From assembly GCA_023101885.1 (NCBI GenBank), contig JALPQD010000241.1:310001-374000 (forward strand): a stretch of 64,000 nucleotides of DNA, read 5' to 3'. Source of the DNA: Typhlomys cinereus. Its lineage: Eukaryota; Chordata; Mammalia; Rodentia; Platacanthomyidae. Position 1 is the stretch's first letter. Each line of letters starts with the position of its first letter. The notes under the pieces were generated by a model that saw nothing but the letters and a program-made list of their open reading frames with translations, was not told where the DNA came from and ran no database searches. Below, in pieces: positions 46,269-58,423 of the stretch. Made by a program: the position numbers and the translations under genes.

Positions 46269-49200
46269 ATGTCCAGAATTAAAAATAAATTCTCCTTTAT
46301 AACATTAAATGTCAATGGTATTAACTCACTGATTAAGAGACACAGATTACAAACTTGGATTAAAAACCACAATCCAACAATCTGCTGCCTTCAGGAAACT
46401 CATCTCACCACAAAAGATAGGCACATCCTAAGAATCAAAGGCTGGTCCAAAATCTTGCAAGCTAATGGAACCAGGAAACAGGCAGGGATAGCAATTATGC
46501 TTTTAGACAAAGTGGACTTCAAACCAAAGAAAATCATAAGAGACACAGATGGATACTATATTTTAGTCACAGATACAATTCACCAGGAAGACTTCACAAT
46601 ACTGAACACATATGCACCCAATACGGGCCCCTCCACATTCATTAAGAAAAACCTACAGCATCTAAAGCAAGAAATCAACCCCCATATGATAATTCTTGGG
46701 GACTTCAACACCGCCCTCTCAACATGGGATATATCAACAGGTCAAAAGCTTAACAGAGACACTTTGGAACTTAATCAAACCCTAAAAGAAATGTACCTTA
46801 CAGTTCTCTATTGAACTTTTCACCCATGTATAAAAGAATATACATTTTTCTCAGCAGCACACGGAACTTTCTCCAAAATAGATCACATATTGGGCCACAA
46901 AACGAATCTACACATATACAAAAAAGTTGAAATTCTAACCTGTGCCCTATTAGACCACCACAGCCTAAAGCTGGACATTCACAACACAACAAACAAGAGA
47001 AAATACACTAACTCCTGGAAACTTAACAATATGATGCTGAATGAGAACTGGATTCAGGAAGAAATTAAAAAGGAAATTTAAGATTTCTTGAAAGCGTATG
47101 ATAATGAAAATAAAACTTACCAAATCTCTGGGACACAATGAAAGCTGTCCTGAGAGGTAAGTTCATAGCTCTTAATGCCTATACCAAAAAAATGGAAACA
47201 TCATAACATGCAGCTTAAAGCTTTAGAGAAACTAGAGCAATCTGATCCCAAAAGTAGTAGAAGAGAGGAGATTAGCAAAATAAGGGAAGAAATATCTGAA
47301 ATCGAGATTAAGAAAACGATAGAAAAAATCAACCAGTCAAAAAGTTGGTTCTTTGAAAAAATCAATAAAATTGATACACCCCTAGCTAAATAAACCAAAC
47401 GCAAGAGAGAGAAAACCCAAATTAACAAAATCAGAAATGAACATGGAGTTATCACCACTGTTACCCAAGAAATCCAGAGAATTATAACATCATATCTCAA
47501 AAACTTATACTCTGTGAAGTGTGACAACACAAAAGAGATGGATGAATTTCTAAGTAAACACAACTTACCTAAATTGAATCACGAAGTTGTGAATTATTTA
47601 AATAGTCCTATAACATATAAGGAAATTGAGGAAGTAATCTCAAATCTTCCCACCAAAACATGTCCTGGACCAGATGGATTCAGGACAGAGTTCTACCAGA
47701 CATTTAAGGAGTTAATAACACCAATACTCCTTAAATTGTTCCATCAAATAGCAAAGAAGGAACACTACCAAATTCCATCTATGAAGCTAATATCATTTTA
47801 ATCCCAAAACCTAATAAAGATTCACTTAAAAAAGAAAACTATAGGCCAATCTCTCTGATGAATACAGACACAAAGATTCCCAAAAATGTCTTAGATTCAA
47901 AGATCGGATTCAAATAAAAAGATCATTCACGGGGACCAAGTAGGCTTCATCCCCGGCACACAAGGTTGTTCAACATACGCAAATCAATAAATGTAATTCA
48001 TCATATAAACCAGTCCAAAGTCCAAGACCACATGATACTCTCAATAGATGCAGAAAAAGCCTTGACAAGATCCAACAGCCTTTTATGAAAAAAACGCTAG
48101 AGACAGTAGGAATGGAAGTATCCTTTATCAACATAATAAAAGCTGTACACAAGCCCACTGCAAGGATTATGCTCAATGGGGAACAATTGGAAGCATTCCC
48201 ACTTCGATCAGGAACTAGACAAGACTGTCCACTCTCACCACTTCTATTCAATATTGTACTTGAAGTCTTAGCTGAAGCCATAAGACAAGAAAGGGACATA
48301 AAAGGGATTCGAATTGGCAAGGAGGAAGTCAAGCTATCCCTATTTGCAGATGACATGATCTTATACTTGAGTGATCCAAAAACTCCACCAGGAAGCTCCT
48401 GGAAATAATTGAGAAGTTCAGCAGGGTGGCAGGATACAAAATAAATGTGCAAAAATCAGGGGCCTTCCTATATGCCCAGAATGAAAGAAGTGAAAAAGCC
48501 TTGAGAGAAACAGTCCCATTTACTATAGCCCCTAAAAAAATGAAATACCTTGGTATAAACCTAACCAAGGAGGTAAAAGACCTTTACAATGAAGACTTTA
48601 AAACCCTAAAGAAAGAAATTGCAGAAGACACCAGAAGGTGGAAAGACATCCCATGTTCCTGGATTACCAGAATCATTATCGTAAAAATGACCATCCTACC
48701 AAAGGCAATATATAAATTCAGTGTTATACCAAATTAAATCCCAAAGCAATTCTTTAAAGAAGTTGACCAAACAATCTCAAAATTCATATGGAGGCACAAA
48801 AGACCCAGGATAGCAAAGACAATTCTGAGGAACAAAACCACTGCTGGAGGTATTACCATATCAAACCTTAGTCTATATTACAAAGCCATAGTTATAAAGA
48901 CAGCCTGGTAATGGCTCCAAAATAGGCACACAGATCAATGGATAAGGGTTGAAGACCCAGATATAAGCCCACAAAATTACAGCCATTTGATCTTTGACAA
49001 AGGGGCCCATAGAATCCAATGAAAAAGAACAGCATCTTCAACGAATGATGCTGGCAAACTGGATCTCCACATGCAGAAGATTAAAGCTGTACCCGTACTT
49101 GTCACCATGTACAAGACTTAATTCCAAATAGTTCAAGGACCTTGATATAAGGCCAGAGACTATAAAAATCATACTTGAAAGGATAGGGAAGTCCCTCGAG

Positions 49201-50133
49201 CTGATTGGGCTAGGCCAACATTTCCTAAACAGACATCCAATGGCACAGTCACTGCTACCAACTCTCAACAGTTGGGATCTTGTGAAATTAAAGAGCTTCT
49301 GTTCAGATAAAGAGATTGCAACATGAGCTCAAAGGCAACCCACAGAATGGGAGAAAATCTTCACTAACCACATATCTGATAGAGCTCTCATGTCCAGAGG
49401 GCACAAAGAACTTAGAAAACTAAACTCCAAGGACACCAATGGCCCAATTAAAAAATGGGCCCTGGAACTTAAAAGAAACTTTTCCAGGGATGAAATTAAA
49501 ATGTCTAACAAATATCTTAAAAAATGCTCCACTTCTTTAGCCATCTGGGAAATGCAAATCAAAACTTCCCTGAGATATCATCTCACCCTGGTCAGGATGG
49601 CAAAAATCCACAATACAAACAACAAGAAATGCTGGAGAGGATGTGGAGAGAAGGGAACTGTCTTACATTGTTGGTGGGAATGCAGGCTCATACAGCTACT
49701 CTGGTGAGCCGTCTGAAGATTCTTAAGGAAATTAAAGATTGAAATTGCATATGACACTGCTATTCCACTTTTGGGAATAACCCCCCATGTAGCAGAAGTT
49801 CGCCTCAATAGCACAAGCACGACCATGTTCATAGCAGCACTGTTTACAATAGCAAAGTCATGGAATCAATCTAAATGTCTAACAGTTGACGAGTGGATAA
49901 GGAAACTGTGGTACACCTATACAATGGAGTACTACTCAGCCATCAAAAATGATGAATTGCTGGAATTTGCTGGGAAATGGATGTCATTAGAAACAATTAT
50001 ATTAAGTGAAGCATCCCAAACCCAGAACATTAAGTGCCGTATGTATTCCCTAATAGGTGGCTCCTGTATCAAACCCACCCAGCCCACCTTGAGACCCTCA
50101 AAGGTAAATCTATATATTACCTACAGTAATTGA
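46269..50133 (+). pseudogene. L1 ORF2 (endonuclease/reverse transcriptase), broken
   Basis: Endonuclease motifs are present: LNVNGINS, QETHL, TYAPNTG, LGDFNT, SKIDH and DHHSL. RT motifs include PGPDGF, SIDAEKA and FADD (48343-48354). The C-terminal zinc-knuckle C-X3-C-X7-H-X4-C is intact at 49630-49683. Lesions: TGA at 46812-46814, where the first L1 has CGA (CpG decay); TAA at 47079-47081 (CAA in the first copy); a small deletion near 47118; a 13-14 nt deletion near 47203; indels near 47755 and 48064; loss of the terminal stop (TAG in copy 1, TGT here), which lengthens the frame to 50133. Not functional. Confidence 0.93.
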
Positions 50134-51107
50134 AAGGATTATGAACAGTAGGATGGGGTTGGAGGACCACACCAGAAACAACGAGAGAAGTGACCATGTT
50201 ACAGCAGAGAAAATAGGCCTCCATCAAGGACTGCAAGAAAGTAATGTTACATCTGGTTAAGTTCACAGACGTTCGTTCCTGATCATTTACAACTGACGGA
50301 GTATGATCTCACCAGAAGGGGAGGGCATATAGTTTGGCAGATAAAAAGTAACCATTTTGGAAATGGGTGATTGACCCCTCCCTCACTAAGGTTTCCTACT
50401 TTTATTACATCTACCCTTGAATGTGCTCTTATAACAGACTCCACTTTAACAGCTTTTTGTGTCTGGCCAGGGGGTGACATTCAGTGCCCAGCAGGATGGA
50501 GTGAAGGGCATTGCAGGAGCAGCAAAACTGCAAAAGAAAATCAACAAACCACAATCCAGAACTTCAGAGACTCTATATCAACCACCTAGAACTAGGCCAG
50601 CTTAGTCTCTCCCCATCCTGAAGCTCAGGAACATTTGTGGAAGAGGGGGCGGTAAGAGTGTAAGAGCAAAAGGATGGGAGGAGCAATGATTTGCAAGATA
50701 CTCCACACAAGTTAGGGCCTAAGCAATCATAATTGGACTTTGCATGCCCAGGGCAATGTCCAAAACACTACTGACCTCACAAAGTCTAGCATCTGCTAAA
50801 GGCACCACGATTCTTGGAGGCAAGTGATTGATAGCCACAGTAGTGTTCCTGTGCTTAAGGGGAACATGGGAAAGGTTTCAGGGAAATGCCACTGGGTCCT
50901 TGTACGTCATCGGAGAGGAGGACCAGAGGAGAGTCAGGCATGCACAAGAAAGGACTCTCTGGGAATTGGGGCGGGAGGCACTCGGGGATGGGGAAGGAGG
51001 GGTGAGGGGAAGGGGGAGCAGGGTATTCGGGGGGAGGAGGAGGGAGGGAGAGAGCTGGTGTACCTATTAAGTTTGTATGAGCTGAAATAATAATAAAAAT
51101 GTATAAA
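50134..51107 (+). mobile_element. L1 3' UTR with G-rich purine tract
   Basis: Collinear with 4170-5145. G-rich tract at about 50965-51056 with several runs of three or more G (potential G-quadruplex), then AATAATAATAAAAATG and a short A-rich end abutting the TSD. Confidence 0.9.
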
Positions 51108-51125
51108 AATATTGATTGTGAAGCT
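51108..51125 (+). repeat. L1 target-site duplication, 3' copy
   Basis: AATATTGATTGTGAAGCT; one mismatch to the 5' copy. Confidence 0.93.
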
Positions 51126-51304
51126 AACATCATAGGGGCATGTCTCTGAGCCCTCCTGAGAAGTGTCCTGTAGATTAAGGCTGACCTCCTGGCACACCTT
51201 TCAGAAGTAAGGATGTGCTCCCCTAGCTCTTGAGACAGCCACCCTTCTCTTACTTTTACTTGGCTTTATATGCATATTTTGAATTTCACATTTATTTCTA
51301 AGTG

Positions 51305-51307
51305 GTG

Positions 51308-51350
<43 letters not shown>
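51305..51350. repeat. (GT)n microsatellite
   Basis: About 23 GT units with one GC interruption. Confidence 0.95.
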
Positions 51351-51353
<3 letters not shown>

Positions 51354-52599
51354 GAATATTTAGCAACCAAGATTGGGTCAATATGTGTTTATACTGCTGC
51401 TAGTGTGCCAGCTCATGCCTCTCTCAGCAAACACAACTAGAAATGCTCGTACATTTGTTGAGTCATTCTTTCCATACACAGATCACATTTCTTTCAGCAT
51501 CTGTGCCTCTATCTGGTCACATATATATCTGAAAAAATGAGTGTACACTGACAACTTTAACTCTAGATCAACCCCACTAGGTTCATGTTGGAATTTTTCT
51601 ATTCATTTATATTTTTCTCTGACTCTACTATTCTAGTATCTGTAGTATATTTGTTTCTTTATTCAACTCCTACATGCAGATGATATAGTTTCAGTATTCT
51701 AAACTCATTCCCTTATGGGAAACATGTTCAAGGACTACATTACAAGTTATGGTTCAATTGTTTGTTAAGCGGCTTATAATCTCTGAATGCCAGCAAGGTT
51801 ATTTACATATTCTCCGAGTACTTCTCTGTATGCAGTTGGCTTTTCTGACTTTTGTTCTGGATTCTGAGACCTGAATGACAACAATTTCCTGCATTGTTCC
51901 ATTCACCAGTCCCCTTGACCTTATGCACATGCTCATGCTTAAAACCAGGAAATGGATCTACTGTCTCCATGTCATGCCCTGAAAGATTCTGAAAATGTTC
52001 TTCAATCTTTATTAGAATTGAACCTTATCCAGGTATAAGGAAGAAAATTTCTGCCATAAATATGATTTTAGATTTTAATCAGTGGTGTTGATTTTGTATT
52101 TTCTCTCATAATGATGACTTTTGATGTCTAGTTTTTTTAACTAAAATAATTCCCTGCAATAATTTCTTTTTTATTAAGAAAATTTACCTTCCTTCTTCTT
52201 ATAGTTAATTGAAGCAGGTGTCAGAAGGGCCAAATACAATTCATGATTCCATCAACTTTAAATTGGTGAGCGTGAGTAAATCATTTCTTTAACCTCTTTA
52301 ATTTCATCCAATTAGGAACATAAGAGCATTATTTTTAAAACTTGATTTGACAGTACTTTGTAAATAGTGAAACACCAAACAATAGATGGTTAATTCATTA
52401 ACTGTCTTTGTATATGGTACAGTGAATAGTTTTCCAATGAAATCACTAGCAAACATTTACTGAGAATTTTAAAAATAAAAAAAAGATGTGGGTATATTCA
52501 AATGGCAAAATGAATCGTTAATTAATAGAAATGCAGCCCATTTTAACTAGTGATACTATGTGTTGTGCCTTTCATAGTTTTGTGTGAGAGATGTGGATA
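51351..52599. other. Unassigned AT-rich stretch
   Basis: No gene or repeat recognised. Confidence 0.4.
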
Positions 52600-52765
52600 C
52601 AGATTTGACACTCACATTTGACATGTTTTCAGACATGTCACTAAAATTACTGCAGGCACATGACTCCTAATTCATCTATTCCTCAGTTATAAAATGTAGT
52701 AGAAATGCTTGTTTTGTGAAGGCACTGAAAAGATTAAAGGAAATGCTTTATATAAATGGAATATA
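52600..52765 (+). mobile_element. MIR fragment
   Basis: Forward MIR-like blocks: GACATGTCACTAAAATTACT, TCATCTATTCCTCAGTTATA, AAATGTAGTAGAAATG and GATTAAAGGAAATGCTTTAT. Ancient. Confidence 0.55.
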
Positions 52766-53171
52766 ACATGGAAGCAGAATATAACAAATATTGGGAATAC
52801 TATTATTTCAAATTTGTCTAGTGTTTTCCAAACAGTACATGGCAGGGTATTTGTAAATTCTTCCAATATTTCATTCTAGTTTCAAATGAATGGTTTGATA
52901 ATTTAACTTGTCCTGTTGTCTAATATCATGTCAACTGAGTGAGTACATGGTAATCCCAGCCCATCTGAATGCACAGTGCTCTTTTGAACACAGTGCTGTG
53001 TTAGTGGGAATCCCTTACCTCATTCTTTCTTTTGTTCCTTTTCCAAATCTATCTGTACTCGCTATTTTAACTCCTTGTCCTCTTTCACTCTTTCTCTTCT
53101 TTTTCCTTTATCTTTCCCCTCTGTTCTTGCTACATTTATCTACCTCTCCTTCTTTTTTGTCCTTTTCTTCT
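52766..53171. other. Unassigned stretch
   Basis: Ends in a pyrimidine-rich tract (53080-53170); no feature recognised. Confidence 0.4.
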
Positions 53172-53290
53172 TTTTGGTAACAGGCTTTTACATAGCTCAA
53201 ACTGTCCTTGAACTCACTATTTCTGGGAGTATGGCCTTAAAACACTGGTCCTCCAGTCTTCACTTCCTGGGATAACAGGTCACTATGGTT
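53172..53290 (-). mobile_element. B1-type SINE
   Basis: Minus-strand B1 blocks: AGGCTTTTACATAGCTCAAA, CTGTCCTTGAACTCACTATT, CACTTCCTGGGATAACAGGT. Diverged. Confidence 0.65.
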
Positions 53291-53427
53291 GTCTTTCTTT
53301 TTCTTATTTTGATTTTAGGTCCTATTTACCCAGAAATCTACTGTCTTATTTTATGTAAGAGTAATAAATATTAAGTTCATGGTACTAGGAAAAACATTAG
53401 TGGCACACATGTAGGGTGTATGACATG

Positions 53428-53429
<2 letters not shown>

Positions 53430-53465
<36 letters not shown>

Positions 53466-53476
53466 AGACACACACA
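53430..53476. repeat. (CA)n microsatellite
   Basis: CA run with two GA interruptions at the end. Confidence 0.95.
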
Positions 53477-54479
53477 TTTTAAATAAATACCATTCCAAAA
53501 AAGACAGCTAACTGTTTTCTGTAGGATTGACACCAGTTCAAGAACTCTGACACGTAAAAGGAACTGAACCTAAACATAAAGCAAATGCTCAATCTCTACT
53601 TTTCATTGTCTTTAAAGTTGAAAGCAAATTTTCTTTTTATGAGGAAGGAGTATTTTATTATTTTGATACCCGTGACAAGAAGAGCTTCTTCTTAGCAGAT
53701 AAGAGCATTTAGGATGACAAACAATATTGATATAGACAGAACCTAAGGACTCAATGTCACCTTTTTGAGCCTTCATATTTTATTGGATTGGTTTGCTAAA
53801 ACAATCTAAGAAGATAAGAGTGACATCCACCTCAAAGGACAGTATATTTGATTAAACTGATGCAAACCTAGAGTAAAGCAGGTAGTAGGATCATTGTTTT
53901 CCCTGCATCATTGTTCAGTTTCTGTGGCAGAGCAGTGCGTCTGTGGATACCTTCTCAGACTGTGCAATCTGTCTATTATGGTCTCATATAACTGGTCCCT
54001 GGAACCATGGTGCAATTCTTAGAGTACCTGAGATGATGTGAAATCTCAGTCCACAGGGATATTACTCATTCTGGAGATATTTTCATCACTTTACTCTCCC
54101 AGAAGGAAAGGCAGGGAAACGGCATACTGCTTACACCAGTTTTCATGGTTGGAATGCAGGGGCACTGCTGATACCAGAGTATAGTACCTACACTGTAGAA
54201 CTGCAGATGCAAAGAGACAACTTTAGAATCCTCTCTTCATAGACCATAAGGTCAAAACTAAGGAAATAAAAAAAAATTTAATGAGGAATACGCTGGTGGA
54301 AGGAGTGCCCCAGGTTCCTGTTTCTACCCTCATATGTGTTTGCTCTGAGGTACCACAGCTTTCCAACACCTGAATCAAAAAACATGTGTACAGATGATTT
54401 AAAGGGAGTGACTGAGATGTATGTGTATTGGAGCATGAGGTTAACATCAGTATTTATCTTTAATTGTTTTCCAATGTAA
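53477..54479. other. Unassigned intergenic stretch
   Basis: No gene or repeat recognised. Confidence 0.4.
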
Positions 54480-54722
54480 TCTTTTAAGACAGGGTCTCTT
54501 ATCAAACGCAGAACTTATAGACAAAGACCAACGTAGTTAGTCACACAGAACTTACAGAAAAGACTAGTCTAGTTAGCCAGCTTGCACTGTGGATTCACAG
54601 TCTGAGAGTAGAATTACAGGAGAGCAGCCGCACCTACCCAGATTTCTGCATGGAATCTGGGAATCTGGATTCTAGCCTTTTCCTTTGAACAATAGGTGTT
54701 TTAACTGCTGAGCCATCCTCTA
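54480..54722 (-). mobile_element. B2-superfamily SINE
   Basis: Minus-strand head AGGATGGCTCAGCAGTTAAA at 54718, then the body; GACAGGGTCTCTTATCAAAC at the low-coordinate end is the complement of the GAGAGACCCTGTGTC block seen at 39555. Old. Contains a local tandem duplication (ACAGAACTTACAGA type) near 54507-54560. Confidence 0.65.
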
Positions 54723-56971
54723 TAATCTCGAGACTGGGATTTTCATGGCGTCAACAAGATGACGACTGGCAGACTCTGCTCTTTCAAGTCTTTCAGTTTC
54801 TCTAGTCCATTATGCACTTTCTACTATCTCTGAAGCCACCTTGTCATACTGGAGCCGAGGAAGATGTAACTCTCTCTTTTATTTTAGAGGAAACACTCAA
54901 GATTCAGTCGTGTTTCTCAAGCATTTTAGAGTATTGATGCATTTTTATATGTTTCTCTTTATTTGAAATTTTAAGCAATAAGCAAAGGATGGATATTTTA
55001 TTCCATATCTTATCATGATCCAACATCACACACACATGAGAGTTTAATTATATTCCTACTTAGATGACTCTATGCTTCAGCAATATCAGAGCTGTCTGAA
55101 GCTGAATTCAGAAGCAGAGATTCCTGCAGAGGATTAGGGGTTTTCTCTGAGGAATGCCTATTGTAACACTCAATAAACACGCGATTGCAGCTTCTCTGTA
55201 GTTTCTTCACCATCCCCCGGGCTTTTATTTCAAGAAAGATTGTCTTTGGATCTCATTTCCCATTCTGACACTCTAGGGAGTGATTGCCTACAAAACAAGA
55301 AGGACTATGACCACTCATTTCATTTGTACTCATTAAAAAGAGAGAAAGAAACTAAATAGGAAACTACGTACAAATAAGCATGGGATTTCAAAGCTGTGTG
55401 TAGAAATAGAAAGTCCTTAGAACAACATTCCAATCTGTTTTAATGCAATCATCAATGTGGCAGCAAAGCTGGCAACACTGTGGTTCTGCCCCAAGGCCTT
55501 TGGTTCATATTCTGATCTATCAAGTGTGTATACAGCACTCATTTAAGCTTCGAAGAAATTACAGTGAATGAAGCAGAATTGTGCTCATTCATGTTACTTT
55601 CTTCTGATAGCTGTTAGAATTAAATGAGATAAATGCTAATGTGATTTCACGTGATCTGAGTGCTAATTCAAGTACACATGTCCTTAAATCAGTATATCGG
55701 GCTTGGAGGGGCCTGGGAATAGAGCCTCTCTGTGTCAGATAGAACAGTACATCTACAATGGCATCTTAGCAATCAGTCTCCTCGTATGAAGATCCTATGC
55801 TTGAGAATTTCTGGAAGACAGAGTCAGGAAGGATGAAATGGTGAAAGAAAGACACAGAAAGGAGCGGGACACATTGCAAGCCCAGCAGGGTGGGGTTACC
55901 GTAGTGATGGGTGCAAGGCATTTGAGGATGAACTCAAAGCAGTGAAAAAAGCCAGGCCCGGGTGTGAGGATTTGGAACAGGTGAGGCATTACGTCTAAAT
56001 TTTGTTGTTGTTGTTAAGAAAGTTCTTTATGGATGGATGTTCTATGTGAAGTCACTGTGAAGGCCACAGAATGATATGGGAATGCACAAAGGCAGGGACT
56101 CAGGTACAGCGCATTTCTCCCTACTTTTCTTACTGAAATATTCTGTCAGTGTCACATACGTATATAATACCTTCAGATTTCTTTTCCCTATTTGCTCCAG
56201 TTTCTTTCTCCCCTGCCAACCTCCCTTCCCTCAGTGTCTGTATCCTGTATTCATATTTCATTTTGGATCCCACTGGATTTAAGTAGGTTTTTTTTCTGTG
56301 TGATTCTGGATCTGAGACAATCTCTTAGAAATCAGCAAGCTTCCGTGTGGGTAAGTTACTTAGGACTTTTTGTCTCCTCCCACAGAACCTGTTGCTTGTT
56401 GGTCATTCTTGTATATTTTGTAGGGCTCCATGGTTTTCTCCTCAGCTCTTAATTAACTTTTGGCTGAGTAAACACACCACACGATTAGTGTCAGTGACTG
56501 CCTCTGTTGTGAGTTCATGATTGCATGGCAGGCTGTGTTGTTTTTGGAAGATGGCATTTCACAATCCTTTTCCCTGTCTTCTTAAGGTTTTCCCACCTGA
56601 GCCCATAAGGGAATCTTTCATTCTTTGCTGAGGACTCCTCATCTTTGCTTATTCTCAGCATCTTGTGAAACCATGGTTCTCTGAATCCCTTAGAGTCAGA
56701 GAGGCCGCTTTGCTCAAGGCTGAGGGTAGTTGTGTTCTTCCCACTTTCTCTTCAGTGATATTCCCTGATAAGTGTCCTGCTTAGGAAACCAGAACTCCAT
56801 AGTCTCCTCTTTCTTCCAACTGTGATTTATTGCAACAAGAGACATCTGGGGTAAAGAGTGAGAGCTGCTCCTGTCAATGGGCTTTAAAATAATTGTAGGA
56901 GGAATTGAGATGCCATGCCCATTAAGCAAAACGATGGCAGTAGATTCTTCCCATAAGGCCTGTGACCTCTT
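54723..56971. other. Unassigned intergenic stretch
   Basis: About 2.2 kb without a recognised gene, RNA or repeat. Confidence 0.4.
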
Positions 56972-56986
56972 CATATACAGTTTTTT

Positions 56987-57733
56987 TTTAAATTTCCACT
57001 CATACAAACTTAACAGGTACACTGATCCCCTCCCTCCCTCCAACCTCCCACTGCCCTATGCCTCCCTCTCCTACCCCCTCCCTCCCCATCCCCTAGTGCC
57101 TCCCCCTCCCATTCCCAGAGCATCCTTTAATGTGCATGCCAGACTCTCCTCTGGGTCCTCCTCTCCGATGAGGTGCAAGGACCCAGTGGCATTTCCCAGA
57201 ACCCATTCCTGTGTTCTCCTTAAGCATAGGAACACTACTGTGGCTGTCAATCCCTTGCCTCCAAGGATCTTAGTGCCTTTAGCAAATGCTAGATTTTATG
57301 GGGTCAATAGTGTGTTAGACTGCGCAGGGCATGCAAAGTCCAATTATGATTGCTTCGGCCCTAACTTGTGTGGAGTATCTTGCATATCATTGCTCCTCCC
57401 ATCTTTGTGCTCTTACAGTCTTACCACCCCCTCTTCCACAAATTTCCCTGAGCTTCAGGATGGGGAGAGATTAGGCTGGCCTAGTTCTAGGTGGTTGATA
57501 TAGAGTCTCTGATGTTCTGAATTATGGTTTGTTGATTTTTTTTCAGTTTGCTGCTCCTGCAATGCCCTTGGCTCCATCCTGATGGGTATTGGATGTCACC
57601 CCCTGACCAGAGATAAAAGGTTGTTAAAATAGAGTCTTATCGTAAGAGTAGATTCAAAGGTAGATGGAATAAGAGTAGGAAACCGTGGTGAGGAGGGGAT
57701 CAGTCTCCTATTTGCAAAATGGTTACTTTCTAC
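56987..57733 (-). mobile_element. Second twin-primed L1, direct 3' part (3' UTR)
   Basis: Minus-strand L1 3' UTR. The A tail is the T run at 56981-56990; the G-rich tract appears as a C-rich stretch at 57030-57120; it extends back to the L1 position equivalent to about 4395 of the first copy. A 15-bp TSD (CATATACAGTTTTTT) lies at 56972-56986 and 58408-58422. On the minus strand the insertion site is CTT|AAAAAAC, an exact L1 endonuclease TT|AAAA site. Confidence 0.9.
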
Positions 57734-57737
57734 CTGC

Positions 57738-58407
57738 AAGTAAATAACTTAACAATGCAGCTCAAAGCTTTAGAGACAGTAGAGCAATCTGATCCCAAAA
57801 GCAGTAGAAGAGAGGAAATTAGTAAAATCAGGGGAGAAATATCCGAAATTGAGATAAGGAAAACCATACAGAGAATCAACTATTCAAAAAGCTGGTTCTT
57901 TGAAAGAATCAATAAGATTGATACACCCCAGCTAAATTAACCTAAAGCAAGAGAGAGAATCCAAATTAACAAAATTAGAAATGAAAATGGAGTTATCACT
58001 ACCGATACCCAAGAAATTCAGAGAATTATAACATCATATTTCAAAAACTTATACTCTGTGAAGTTTGACAACACAAAAGAGATGAATGAATTCCTAAGTA
58101 AGCACAACTTACCTAAATTGAATCAGGAAGTTTTGAATTATTTAAATCGTCCTATAACATATGAGGAAATCGATGAAGTAATCTCGAATCTTCCCATCAA
58201 AAAATGTCCTGGACCAGATGGATTCAGCACAGGGTTCTACCAGACATTTAAGGAGCTAATAACACCAATACTCCTTAAACTGTTCCATCAAATAGCAAAG
58301 GAAGGAACACTACCAAATTCTTTCTATGAAGCTAATATTGTCTTAATCCCAAAACCTAATAAAGATACACTTTAAAAAGAAAACTATAGGCCAATCTCTT
58401 TGATGAA
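57738..58407 (+). pseudogene. Second twin-primed L1, inverted ORF2 segment
   Basis: Plus-strand piece of L1 ORF2, corresponding to about 1243-1912 of the first copy: the end of the endonuclease-RT linker and the start of the RT domain ([19 protein letters not shown] near 58210). It has a frameshift between 57940 and 58058 and a TAA near 58373. It is inverted relative to its own 3' UTR at 56987-57733, and roughly 2.5 kb of L1 is missing at the junction. A fossil fragment. Confidence 0.9.
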
Positions 58408-58423
58408 CATATACAGTTTTTTA

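Larger units (their letters stand above)
44240..51107 (+). mobile_element. Full-length L1 retrotransposon (6.87 kb)
   Basis: A complete LINE-1: monomeric 5' end (44240-44550), unique 5' UTR to 45146, ORF1 (45147-46211), 57-nt spacer, ORF2 (46269 to about 50133), 3' UTR with G-rich tract, and A-rich end, flanked by an 18-bp TSD. The same subfamily as the L1 at 1-5150. All key domains are recognisable, but ORF1 has one nonsense codon and ORF2 several lesions, so it is inactive. TSD divergence of 1/18 suggests moderate age. Confidence 0.95.
44205..51260 (+). mobile_element. MaLR-type LTR 5' portion, split by the full-length L1
   Basis: Pieces at about 44205-44239 (TGGTACTTAATATTGATTGTG) and 51108-51260 (TAGGGGCATGTCTCTGAGCC, AGTGTCCTGTAGATTAAGGC) join across the L1 into the start of a MaLR LTR of the kind also seen at 42610. 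Only these two pieces belong to it; the interval between is the L1. Confidence 0.6.
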
